From contig NZ_CP042913.1 of NCBI RefSeq assembly GCF_008065115.1, positions 1,028,338 through 1,092,337 of the forward strand: DNA of 64,000 nucleotides. The letters run 5' to 3'. Under the pieces are notes generated by a model. It was not told the DNA's origin and did not search any database. It worked only from the letters and a program-made list of their open reading frames with translations. Positions 7,963 through 16,784 of this stretch are shown one piece after another. The DNA is from Bythopirellula goksoeyrii (GTDB lineage: Bacteria; Planctomycetota; Planctomycetia; Pirellulales; Lacipirellulaceae). The stretch's first letter is position 1. Each line of letters opens with the position of its first letter. Both the position numbers and the translations under genes were made by a program.

Positions 7963-9453
7963 GTGAACATCCTGTTCGCCACATCCGAAGCAGCCCCATT
8001 TTCCAAAACGGGAGGCCTGGGCGACGTCTGTGGAAGTCTCCCACGCGAGCTTTACACGCTGGGTCATCGCCCTGCTGTGATCTTGCCCGCTTTTCGCCAG
8101 GTCTATCAGGCAGGGCTCCCTATCGAATCGACTGGCATCAGCTTTGAGATCCCCATCGGTCAAAAGCGCGTGGGTTGCCAGATTCTTGAGAGCCACTTGC
8201 CCGATTCGGCAGTCCCTGTGTACTTCATAGAGAACCACGACTACTACGATCGCCCTCAATTTTATGGAGAGAATGGGGAAGAGTATCGTGACAACTGCGA
8301 ACGATTCGTGTTCTATAGTCGAGCCGTGCTGGAAGCGATCCGCCAACTCGAACTAGGGACCGAACTCATTCATTGCAATGATTGGTGCGCGGGCCTAATC
8401 CCTGCCTACCTGAAAACGCTCTATGCCGAAGAAGCCCCCTTCGACCAGATCGCATCACTCTACACGATTCACAATCTGGCCTACCAAGGCAGTTTCTGGC
8501 ACTGGGACATGGCGCTGACTGGTATCGATTGGAAATATTTTAACTGGCGATACATGGAATTCTTCGGCAACTTGAATTTCATGAAGTCGGCAATCGTCTT
8601 CGCCGACACGATCAACACGGTGAGCCCTACTTATGCCCAAGAGATCCTCCACCCGCCATTAAGTTGCGGTTTGGAAGGGGCACTTGAACATCGGCGCAAT
8701 GATCTGTTTGGCATCATCAATGGAGTTGACTACGCAGAGTGGAACCCAGCGATCGATCCCTATCTGGCACCCAACAATTACGATGCAGAACGACTATCTA
8801 TCGGCAAGACTGCCTGCAAAGAGGCACTGCAGCGTGAAATGAACCTACCGGTGAATTCTGGAATTCCGCTGGTGGCTGCCGTTGGCAGGCTGGCCGATCA
8901 GAAAGGATTCGACCTGATTTCGAGGGTCATGGAGCAGTGGGCCACTGAAAAAGAGGTTCAATGGGTCATCCTCGGAACTGGCGATCCAAAGTACCACCAA
9001 GTATTAGGAAAACTTGCCGCGGAACATCCCGACAAAATTGCCGTGAGGCTGGAATTTTCCAATGAGTTGGCCCATCGTATCGAAGCCGGTGCCGACATGT
9101 TCCTCATGCCCAGCCAGTATGAACCGTGCGGACTCAATCAACTCTACAGTCTTAAGTACGGTACCGTTCCCATCGTCCGCGCGACAGGGGGATTGGCGGA
9201 TACCGTCGTTGATGTGAATGCCGAGTCCTTGGCAGAGGGGACCGCAACAGGTTTTAGCTTCAACGAGTACACAACACTCGCACTTTCTGAGGCGTTAAAT
9301 CGGGCGTGTTCGATGTTTGCCGACAAGCCTTCATGGCACAAGCTGATTCAGACGGGCATGCGACAAGATTGGTCCTGGAGTAACAGTGCCCGCGAGTACA
9401 GCAATCTCTATAAACGCACCCTCGCCCAGGCACGGCAGGGTGTGTTGAGTTGA
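7963..9453 (+). CDS. glgA: Glycogen synthase (GT5, ADP-glucose type)
   Basis: The 496-residue enzyme begins at a GTG codon, giving MNILFATSEAAPFSKTGGLG, where KTGGLGD is the ADP-glucose binding motif of bacterial and plant starch/glycogen synthases. The C-terminal GT-B half has MPSQYEPCGLNQLYSLKYG, with the catalytic glutamate region, and VRATGGLADTV. It elongates alpha-1,4-glucan chains from ADP-glucose in the cytoplasm. Length is normal. The GalT-type gene follows after 60 bases and a GH57 glucanotransferase after that, so this is probably a small alpha-glucan operon; glgB, glgC and glgP are not in the window. Confidence 0.95.
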   Translation: MNILFATSEAAPFSKTGGLGDVCGSLPRELYTLGHRPAVILPAFRQVYQAGLPIESTGISFEIPIGQKRVGCQILESHLPDSAVPVYFIENHDYYDRPQFYGENGEEYRDNCERFVFYSRAVLEAIRQLELGTELIHCNDWCAGLIPAYLKTLYAEEAPFDQIASLYTIHNLAYQGSFWHWDMALTGIDWKYFNWRYMEFFGNLNFMKSAIVFADTINTVSPTYAQEILHPPLSCGLEGALEHRRNDLFGIINGVDYAEWNPAIDPYLAPNNYDAERLSIGKTACKEALQREMNLPVNSGIPLVAAVGRLADQKGFDLISRVMEQWATEKEVQWVILGTGDPKYHQVLGKLAAEHPDKIAVRLEFSNELAHRIEAGADMFLMPSQYEPCGLNQLYSLKYGTVPIVRATGGLADTVVDVNAESLAEGTATGFSFNEYTTLALSEALNRACSMFADKPSWHKLIQTGMRQDWSWSNSAREYSNLYKRTLAQARQGVLS

Positions 9454-9513
9454 AGTTGTCTGATTGCATGCAATGAAGAACTCAGCGCCAAATACTTTCT
9501 AGGGAGCAAAAAC

Positions 9514-10524
9514 CTGAATAGTCAGCCGGTTTTCGAGTTACGCATCGACCCCGTCACCGGCCGGCGGGTCTTGATTGCTGAAGGCCGCGCAGCTCGGCCC
9601 AACGATTTCACTACTGCCCCCGTCGAGCAGCCAAAGTCCCACGGGCCTCTGGCAAATTGTCCTTTCTGTCGCGGCAACGAACACCAAACCCCCCGCGAGT
9701 TGGCTCAGCGCACCGATGACCAGGACAACTGGCAGGTCCGGGTGGTGCCGAATAAGTATCCCGCCGTCTCGTTGGAACCGCCGGTCTGTGAGAGTGAATC
9801 AAGCGAGCTCCATCGCGGGGAGGTGGCCGCGGGGACTCACGAAGTCATCATCGATTCGCCGCGGCACCTCCGCGACTGGACAGAGCTACCTGTCGACTCC
9901 ATTTCGGAGGTTTTGAGAGTGTATGCGGACAGACTGCGGCATGCCTACGAACATCTGAATCTGCCAGCGGCCCTGATCTTCAAGAATGTCGGCGTGCAGG
10001 GGGGTGCTTCGCTGGAACATGTGCATACCCAAATGATGGCGTTCCCCTTCGTGCCAGAAACACTAGATCAGGAGCTTCAGGCTGCTGTCGACTACAAATC
10101 TCGAAATATGAAGTGTCTCTATTGCGAGATTATCGCTGATGAACTCACTCATCGCCGGCGACTCGTACATGAAAACGACCACTATTTGGCTTTCTGTGCG
10201 TACGCAGGTCGCCAGCCCTATGAGAGTTGGATTCTTCCTAAGAAGCATGCTGGCAGTTTTACCGACTTTGCTGAACCGGCAGCTCTAGCAGAAACATTGC
10301 GAGCGGTGATTGTGCGCATCTCTGGAATTCTTCCCGCCCCGGCGTACAATCTCATTCTGCACACCGCTCCAATGGGTGACCCCCGCTCCGACACTTTCCA
10401 CTGGCACTGGGAGTTGATCCCACGAAGCACTTCGCTAGCAGGACTCGAATGGGGAGGTGGCGTATTCATTAATTCCATATCACCGGAACGAGCGGCACGT
10501 ACCCTGCTTGAGATAAACATCTGA
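9514..10524 (+). CDS. galT: Galactose-1-phosphate uridylyltransferase family protein
   Basis: Conserved blocks are FELRIDPVTGRRVLIAEGRA at the N-terminus, the zinc site CPFCRGNE, NVGVQGGASLEHVHTQ with the HxHxQ nucleotidyl-transfer motif, and FHWHWELIPR. The family start (DPVTGR) lies upstream of the first usual start codon, a TTG at 9571. No ATG, GTG or TTG occurs in frame between the glgA stop and 9571, but a CTG at 9514 sits 7 bases after AGGGAG, so I place the start there, giving about 336 residues. The enzyme moves UMP or a nucleotide between hexose-1-phosphates; the glgA neighbour makes a role in glucose-1-phosphate/ADP-glucose exchange possible. Confidence 0.8.
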   Translation: MNSQPVFELRIDPVTGRRVLIAEGRAARPNDFTTAPVEQPKSHGPLANCPFCRGNEHQTPRELAQRTDDQDNWQVRVVPNKYPAVSLEPPVCESESSELHRGEVAAGTHEVIIDSPRHLRDWTELPVDSISEVLRVYADRLRHAYEHLNLPAALIFKNVGVQGGASLEHVHTQMMAFPFVPETLDQELQAAVDYKSRNMKCLYCEIIADELTHRRRLVHENDHYLAFCAYAGRQPYESWILPKKHAGSFTDFAEPAALAETLRAVIVRISGILPAPAYNLILHTAPMGDPRSDTFHWHWELIPRSTSLAGLEWGGGVFINSISPERAARTLLEINI

Positions 10525-10730
10525 GAAAATCCTGCCGATTCAGTAAACTGGGCTAACTTCGTTGGCTCTTTGCCTTGTACTGTTTATGCCGTGATTTGGC
10601 TCGTTAAAGCCCGATCATTCCCAATAGTTCAATGGGTTATGGCTAGCATTACATTCAAAGACCGGCAATCCTAGAATAGAACGAACAACCGTTAGCCAAG
10701 TTCACCTCGAACCCGCACATAGAATTCATC

Positions 10731-12914
10731 ATGAACCAGCCCCTGCGACTTGTCCTGGTCCTCCACAATCACCAGCCCATCGGCAATTTCGATGGTGTGT
10801 TTGAGCAGGCCTATCAGGACAGCTATCTGCCGTTCTTGAATGTCTTCGAGCGTTACGAAAAGTTGCGCATAGCCTTGCACACGAGCGGTTCGCTCATGGA
10901 ATGGCTCGATGCCAACCATCCTGAGTACGTCGACCGCTTGGCAAATTTGGTCAGCAAAGGGCGGATCGAAATTGTCGGAGGTGCTTATTTTGAGCCCATC
11001 CTGACGATGATTCCCTCGCGTGACCGTCGGGGACAGATCACTACTTATACCGAGTGGCTCCAACAGCGGCTTGGCGCCTCAGTGCGAGGCATGTGGGTCC
11101 CTGAACGAGTGTGGGAGCAGTCGCTTACTAGCGATCTAGCTCACTCGAATATCAATTACACAGTACTCGACGACTTCCATTTCAAGAATGCGGGGCTGAC
11201 CACCGAGCAGCTTCACGGCTACTACGTCACCGAAGACGATGGCAATCTGCTCAATGTGTTCCCCGGTAGCGAGCAGTTGCGCTATCTGATCCCTTTTCAG
11301 CATGCAGACGAATCGATCAACTATCTTCGCTCTGTGGCCGAGCAACATCCGGGTGCGGTCGTCGTATTTGGCGACGACGGTGAGAAGTTTGGCACTTGGC
11401 CTGGCACGAAGGAGCACGTGTACGATCGAGGTTGGCTCGCCCAGTTCTTCGATGCCCTGAGTGCAAATAGCGACTGGCTCCAAGTGACAACTCCCGGCGA
11501 AGTGGTCCAGAATGTTCCACCGCTTGGCAAGCTCTACATTCCTGAGGGGAGCTATCGTGAGATGACCGAGTGGGCACTCCCGGCAGCGAAAATCAATGAG
11601 TATGAAGACTTGCATCACGATTTTGAGGAACAAGGTATCTGGCACCGCGTTGCACCCTTCGTGAAGGGTGGCTACTGGCGGAACTTTAAAGTGAAATACC
11701 CCGAAACCAATGTGATGTACTCTCGGATGCAGTTGGTAAGTCGGCGACTTGAACAACTCCTCAAGGAAGGTGCCCGCGGGGAACTGATCGATCAGGCGCG
11801 CTTGGAACTCTATCGAGGACAGTGCAATTGTAGCTATTGGCATGGGGCGTTTGGTGGCGTTTACCTGCCCCATTTGCGCAACGGAGTGTACCAGCACTTG
11901 ATCGCAGCCGAGAATCTACTCAACCAGTACGAAAATCGTGGTTGGCAGCTCGATCAGCAATCGTGGGTCGAGATCGACGCAGCCGACTTCAACTTAGATG
12001 GCCGGCCAGAAAGCCGATTGGCGAACAATCGGTTGCTGCTCTTGGTCTCACCTGTCGAGGGGGGGCAAATTTACGAATTTGATGTGAAAACCATTTGCCA
12101 CAACTTGCAGGCGACCCTCACACGGCGTCCCGAGGCCTACCATCGCAAAGTACTTAATGGCCCCAGTAATAGCCGCGACGACGTTGCCAGCATCCACGAT
12201 CAGGTCGTCTTCAAGCAAGAAGGGCTCAACGAGCGATTGGGTTACGATACCTGGTCTCGGAATTCGCTCGTGGACCATTTCTACTCGGTACATGTCCCCC
12301 GCGAAGCGGTCGTAGCCGGCAATGCTGAGGAAATCGGCGATTTCGTCCATGGCCCCTACGAAGCCAAGCTCCGCCGCGCTGCGGGTCGGGTTCAGTTGCA
12401 ATTGGCCCGCGAAGGGAATGTCGGAGGGAAGCGAATTCAGATCACCAAGGGGATTACACTCACCGATGAAGACTCTACGATTGAGATCGCCTACTTCGTA
12501 GAAAACCTACCAGATCAACACGAATTCCTCTTCGCCCCAGAGCTGAATTTCGCAGGCCTTCCCTCCGGAGCCGACGACCGCTATTTCTACAACGCGGAGA
12601 AACAGTCTCTCGGGCAGCTAGGAGGTCATCTCGATCTCACCGAAATCACTGATCTCGGCATGGTAGACGAGTGGCTAGGAATCGACGTCGGCTTAGCCTT
12701 TGATCGGCCCACGGCAATTTGGACCTACCCCGTCGAGACGGTCAGCCAGAGTGAAGGCGGATTTGAACTCGTGCATCAATCGGTCGCCGTCGTCCCCCAC
12801 TGGCACCTAGTGCCCGACGCCAACGGTTGCTGGAGCGTGACGATGCGTCTCTCGGTCGATACGAGTGTTGCCGAAGGACGGATGATGGAAGCCGTGGTGG
12901 CGGCGACGGTGTAG
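10731..12914 (+). CDS. GH57 alpha-glucanotransferase/amylase
   Basis: The 727-residue protein opens with VLVLHNHQPIGNF, the hallmark of glycoside hydrolase family 57. The catalytic nucleophile is likely E88 in GGAYFEPILTMIP and the acid/base is in FGDDGEKFGTWP (D215/D216). The C-terminal half, from about residue 380, matches the beta-sandwich (DUF1925/DUF1926) domains found in 4-alpha-glucanotransferases such as that of Thermococcus. There is no signal peptide, so it acts in the cytoplasm on alpha-glucans, fitting glgA upstream. The last 95 coding bases are duplicated about 5.2 kb downstream. Confidence 0.9.
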   Translation: MNQPLRLVLVLHNHQPIGNFDGVFEQAYQDSYLPFLNVFERYEKLRIALHTSGSLMEWLDANHPEYVDRLANLVSKGRIEIVGGAYFEPILTMIPSRDRRGQITTYTEWLQQRLGASVRGMWVPERVWEQSLTSDLAHSNINYTVLDDFHFKNAGLTTEQLHGYYVTEDDGNLLNVFPGSEQLRYLIPFQHADESINYLRSVAEQHPGAVVVFGDDGEKFGTWPGTKEHVYDRGWLAQFFDALSANSDWLQVTTPGEVVQNVPPLGKLYIPEGSYREMTEWALPAAKINEYEDLHHDFEEQGIWHRVAPFVKGGYWRNFKVKYPETNVMYSRMQLVSRRLEQLLKEGARGELIDQARLELYRGQCNCSYWHGAFGGVYLPHLRNGVYQHLIAAENLLNQYENRGWQLDQQSWVEIDAADFNLDGRPESRLANNRLLLLVSPVEGGQIYEFDVKTICHNLQATLTRRPEAYHRKVLNGPSNSRDDVASIHDQVVFKQEGLNERLGYDTWSRNSLVDHFYSVHVPREAVVAGNAEEIGDFVHGPYEAKLRRAAGRVQLQLAREGNVGGKRIQITKGITLTDEDSTIEIAYFVENLPDQHEFLFAPELNFAGLPSGADDRYFYNAEKQSLGQLGGHLDLTEITDLGMVDEWLGIDVGLAFDRPTAIWTYPVETVSQSEGGFELVHQSVAVVPHWHLVPDANGCWSVTMRLSVDTSVAEGRMMEAVVAATV

Positions 12915-12918
12915 AGCA
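12820..12918 (+). repeat. 99-bp direct repeat, copy A (inside the GH57 3' end)
   Basis: This segment covers the last 32 codons of the GH57 gene and four bases after its stop. It recurs at 17986-18084 with a single mismatch (T versus A at the eighth base). Since copy A is the functional gene end, it is the original; copy B is non-coding. Confidence 0.95.
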
Positions 12919-13022
12919 GGGTGAAATTGCCTCTGCGCAACGCCCATTCCAACATTTAAGTTAGGGCAAATCCCCAGTAGTTGCCGCCCAGGATTATTCT
13001 TTGCAGAGAAATCTGCAGGTTA

Positions 13023-13057
13023 TTGACACGCCCTCCTAAGTGCAGTAAACTCTGCAC
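13023..13057 (+). promoter_or_regulatory. Promoter with palindromic operator for the BlaI operon
   Basis: TTGACA at 13023-13028 is followed after 17 bases by TAAACT at 13046-13051, a good -35/-10 pair. The -10 box lies exactly between the arms of the inverted repeat GTGCAG (13040-13045) and CTGCAC (13052-13057). BlaI/MecI-type repressors bind such dyads over their own promoters, so this is the likely auto-regulatory operator. The AAAGGAG ribosome-binding site and ATG follow at 13062 and 13075. Confidence 0.75.
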
Positions 13058-13074
13058 ATTGAAAGGAGTGGCGT

Positions 13075-13452
13075 ATGCCAAGTTTTACTCCGGGCGAGCT
13101 GGCCGTCATGCGCATCTTGTGGGAACAAGGTGAGCTCAAGCCAAGCGAAGTACAGCAGCGGTTCCCCGAACCAATCAAGAACCCCGCGCTTCGCTCTTAT
13201 CTCAAAATCTTGCTTGAGAAGGGTCACGTGACCCGCCGCAAGGTCGGGAAAGCCTATCTCTATAAGGCAGTTACCCCTCGTCAAAAGGCCTTTCGTTCGA
13301 CGCTCAGCGAACTAATCGAGACCTACTGCGAAGGCTCGGCAAAAAGCCTCGTAATGAATCTTATTCGGAATGAGAATCTCAGCGAGAAGGAACTCTTGGA
13401 ACTGAAACAGTTGGCCGATCGTGGACCACCTAAAAAAGGCAAACGAAAATGA
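13075..13452 (+). CDS. BlaI/MecI/CopY-family transcriptional repressor
   Basis: The 125-residue protein has the winged-helix fold of the BlaI family: FTPGELAVMRILWEQGELKP at the start, LRSYLKILLEKGHVTRRKVGKAYLY for the recognition helix and wing, and a C-terminal dimerisation helix region (CEGSAKSLVMNLIRNENLSE). In known systems the dimer blocks its own operon until cleaved after activation of a BlaR1/MecR1 protease. A BlaR1-like gene follows with a 4-base overlap (ATGA), and a palindrome sits over the promoter. The expected signal here is not necessarily a beta-lactam because the sensor domain of the partner is different. Confidence 0.92.
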   Translation: MPSFTPGELAVMRILWEQGELKPSEVQQRFPEPIKNPALRSYLKILLEKGHVTRRKVGKAYLYKAVTPRQKAFRSTLSELIETYCEGSAKSLVMNLIRNENLSEKELLELKQLADRGPPKKGKRK

Positions 13453-16400
13453 ACGTTTTTATCCTCTCTTCTGTCGCCTCATCTCTCTTGATGCATTCGC
13501 TACTGCGAATCACCCTGGTCCTTACTTGTGCGTGGATCGCCCATCGATTGCTCTCGGATCATAATCCAAGCTGGCGAATACTCGTCTGGCGCGTCGCTTC
13601 GGTTGGGATCCTCTGTTTGGTCGTTTTCAGCGTGCAGAAACCTCTTTTCACATTGTCACTGCTTCCTCGAATCCAAACTGATTCGATGACGTTGATTGCA
13701 CGAACAAATGACTATGCTCCCGTAGAACCTATGGCTTCGCAACTTAAAACCGATGAAACTCGCTCTGACCATGCCCGTCGTGTTCCGTCTGATGAGCCAG
13801 ATGCTCGAGTTCCCATGGTTGAATCTTCAAACATGGCATCAGAAGTGCAGTCAGCGAAACAAGATGCTCAACCCTCTCAGCAGCAAACCAAGAATGTCAA
13901 GCAAAAGGCACGCATTTGGGTTTCTCAATTCTCATGGTTACTCATCGTTTGGGTGCTGGGAATTGCCTGGGGAGTTGCTCGCCTGCTCGTTGGGATAGCC
14001 CACGTCAAACAGATTAGTCGCACCTCTACAGATACCCCAGCATGGGTGAAGAACAGCCTCCAATCGTTAATGAATGGCGAGTTAAATGCGTCCTCGTTTC
14101 AGTTGCGGTGTACTCGAGCATTTACCTCGCCATGCACCGTGGGATTCTTCCAGCCAACCATATTGCTGCCTGAAGATCTATGCAATCACTCTTGCCGAGA
14201 AGAACTGTTGTCGGCCCTGGCCCACGAACTGGAGCACATCCGTGGCAATGATCTTCGCTGGAACTTTGCGATTCACGGAATGTCCATCGTGTTGTGGTTC
14301 CATCCGCTTGTCTGGCGCATCCGACTCGCCCATGCTGATGCTTGTGACGAGCGTTGTGATTCCTATGCCGCGCGGTCACTACCCGATCCCTGCCAGTATG
14401 GGCCAACCCTGGCTCGGATGGCTCTGAGAGCTGCCGAACCAACAGCGCCTTTGGTACTGACCATGGCCCGCCAATCTTCGATCAGTCGCCGCATTGCCGC
14501 ACTCGAAAAAGGGATCGGGAGACTTCCAGTCCCCCGTTGGCAGACATCGCTAGTCTTCTCGACCGCATTCTTTTTCGTGCTATGCCTCGCCCAGGTGGGG
14601 ATCAATCGATCGCAAGCAGTCGCCACACAAGCTGCCACTGAGGAAGCACCCGAAAAGAATGAACTCGCCAAGATTCCCAAAGCGGGATTTGACATTTATG
14701 GCGATCCCTTGCCGCAGGGCGCCATCGCTCGATTAGGGACGCTTCGCTACCGTCATCCTGGCTGGTATAAACACTGCGCCTTCCTACCTGATAATGAAAC
14801 CTTTGTGGTGGGTACAGACGACAATACAGTTCGGTTCTGGGATGCCCGCTCAGGAAAGATGGTGGATGAATTGGACTTCGGTGAAGATCGATTCGTTACC
14901 TTCTGTTTGTCCCACGATGGAAATCGACTTGCCACTTTGTCTCGTTCCCATCGCCCTAATCCACTAAATCGCAAAGATAAAGAGAATCTGATTATCTGGG
15001 ATAGCCATTCGAGACAATCGATAAAGCGGATTTCATGGACCGAAGAGGGACGCGGTATTTCAACCCTAGCCTTCTCACCTAGTGGAGAGTCTATTGCAGC
15101 AGCAGCCAGAGATGGCACGGTAAGTCTATGGGAGATTGAATCTGGCATTGAGGAGATAAAGCAAGAGACAATCAAGGGTGGTGAAATCGAATCGATGGTA
15201 TTTTCCCCGAGTGGAGAAGTTATCGCCGTCGCCAGTCAATTCGGTGTAAAGCTCTTTAACCTTTGGACTAAGGAGAATGGTCGCCCTTTGCCGGGATTGC
15301 CTCATGGGGGCCAAGTAGTAGAGTTTTCCCCCGATGGAGCTATGCTTGCCGTGGGAAGTGACTACAACTTTGCCGCCAGTCTCTACGACGTGCAATCTGG
15401 TGAACTCCTCCGCCAACTGCATGGCAAACGTAAGGATTATTATCGAGAGCAATTGTGCTTTTCGTCGGATGGAAGCACCCTCATTGTGCCGGCCCGAGAG
15501 GCCCACGCGGTTGAGTTTTTCGACGTCGAATCCGGGGAATTGCAGAACTCCTTGGATGCGGGAATCATTCAGCCGCGCGCAGTGACAATATCGCCCGATG
15601 GCAAGCTGCTAGCGTGCGTCGGCTCGGAAGATGCCATCGTCGTCTGGGACTTTGAAACAGGTGAAACACTCAGTGACAGTTTCATTGGACATGAAGAAGA
15701 TCCCCACGAGTTATTGTTTAATCGCGATGGACAAGAATTAATTACGGGGAGCGTGGATGGCTCGATTCGCATCTGGGATGCTGCCACGGGGCGACAAATT
15801 CGCAGACTTAGTCATGAACACTGGGTAGCCGGGCTGGCACTTTCACCAGACGACAAATGGATCCTTTCTTGTAGTTTGGATGAGACCGTTCGCTTGTGGG
15901 ACTTCGCTACGGGCAAGGAGCGCTATCGCCTTCCGGGACATGGCCGCGTTGGCGGCAATAGCACCACGGCAGTCGCATTCTCCGCTGATGGCAAAAAATT
16001 CTATTCATTCGGTATCGATCTGTTTTTGCGCGCTTACAGCACAAAGACCGGGCGCATCTTGGAAGAGTTTGCTATTCGGCCCAGTGGCATGAAGATCGCA
16101 GAGAATGAGGCTGGAACTGTCAAGGAGCGCATTGGAGATCCATTTAGCGAAGAACAGATAGACCAAGCTATTCTGTCTTCAGGTACATCGCTCTTGGCTG
16201 TGAGTGGACGACGAAAGAGCATCATCTATTTCTTCGATACGAAAACTGGGCAAGAAGTGAATACGTTCCATGCTCAAGACAGGCTCATGAGATACGTTGT
16301 CTCGCCAGCGCACAATCTGCTGGTGACGATTGAGCAGAGTACCAAGGTCGGTGCCCAGCCAAACGCACGTCCCCTGCGAACCTATTTCTTGCGTAAGGTG

Positions 16401-16784
16401 AATCTCGATACCAAACAAGTCGTTCAAGAGATCGAATTGGCCGAGTCCTTCGCCAGTGCATTGACGTTGTCTGAAGACGGCAAGCTATTGGCCTTATGCC
16501 AATCGGATCCAAACTGGTCGCCCATCTCAAAGCAATGGATCGATGTCTACAGCGTCGACGACTTGAAACCACAGGCGCGAGTACCTGGGTTTAAGAATCA
16601 AGTCGTCCGCATAGAGTTCTCCCCAGATAACTCTCAACTCGCGACAAGCCAACGTGATTCCACGGTTCTGATCTGGAATCTGAAAGAATTTGAATTCAAT
16701 ACGGGAATAACGCGGATAAATCAAAGCCGTCCACAGCTCTCGATGGCAGGCTTGAACTCAAACCACTCTGGGAGTCACCCATGA
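13449..16784 (+). CDS. BlaR1-like M56 membrane metalloprotease fused to WD40 repeats
   Basis: The 1111-residue protein has three N-terminal membrane segments (about residues 8-35, 42-64 and 160-186), the zinc motif HELEH at 259-263 followed by ADACDERCDSYA, and a fourth membrane segment around 364-384, the layout of BlaR1/MecR1. The penicillin-binding sensor expected after it is absent. Instead residues about 410-1110 form a long array of WD40 repeats (for example AFSPSGESIAAAARDGTVSLW, TISPDGKLLACVGSEDAIVVW without breaks). By topology this propeller region would lie outside the cytoplasmic membrane. It probably senses an envelope signal and cleaves the BlaI partner. It overlaps the genes before and after it by 4 bases each. 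Confidence 0.88.
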   Translation: MNVFILSSVASSLLMHSLLRITLVLTCAWIAHRLLSDHNPSWRILVWRVASVGILCLVVFSVQKPLFTLSLLPRIQTDSMTLIARTNDYAPVEPMASQLKTDETRSDHARRVPSDEPDARVPMVESSNMASEVQSAKQDAQPSQQQTKNVKQKARIWVSQFSWLLIVWVLGIAWGVARLLVGIAHVKQISRTSTDTPAWVKNSLQSLMNGELNASSFQLRCTRAFTSPCTVGFFQPTILLPEDLCNHSCREELLSALAHELEHIRGNDLRWNFAIHGMSIVLWFHPLVWRIRLAHADACDERCDSYAARSLPDPCQYGPTLARMALRAAEPTAPLVLTMARQSSISRRIAALEKGIGRLPVPRWQTSLVFSTAFFFVLCLAQVGINRSQAVATQAATEEAPEKNELAKIPKAGFDIYGDPLPQGAIARLGTLRYRHPGWYKHCAFLPDNETFVVGTDDNTVRFWDARSGKMVDELDFGEDRFVTFCLSHDGNRLATLSRSHRPNPLNRKDKENLIIWDSHSRQSIKRISWTEEGRGISTLAFSPSGESIAAAARDGTVSLWEIESGIEEIKQETIKGGEIESMVFSPSGEVIAVASQFGVKLFNLWTKENGRPLPGLPHGGQVVEFSPDGAMLAVGSDYNFAASLYDVQSGELLRQLHGKRKDYYREQLCFSSDGSTLIVPAREAHAVEFFDVESGELQNSLDAGIIQPRAVTISPDGKLLACVGSEDAIVVWDFETGETLSDSFIGHEEDPHELLFNRDGQELITGSVDGSIRIWDAATGRQIRRLSHEHWVAGLALSPDDKWILSCSLDETVRLWDFATGKERYRLPGHGRVGGNSTTAVAFSADGKKFYSFGIDLFLRAYSTKTGRILEEFAIRPSGMKIAENEAGTVKERIGDPFSEEQIDQAILSSGTSLLAVSGRRKSIIYFFDTKTGQEVNTFHAQDRLMRYVVSPAHNLLVTIEQSTKVGAQPNARPLRTYFLRKVNLDTKQVVQEIELAESFASALTLSEDGKLLALCQSDPNWSPISKQWIDVYSVDDLKPQARVPGFKNQVVRIEFSPDNSQLATSQRDSTVLIWNLKEFEFNTGITRINQSRPQLSMAGLNSNHSGSHP

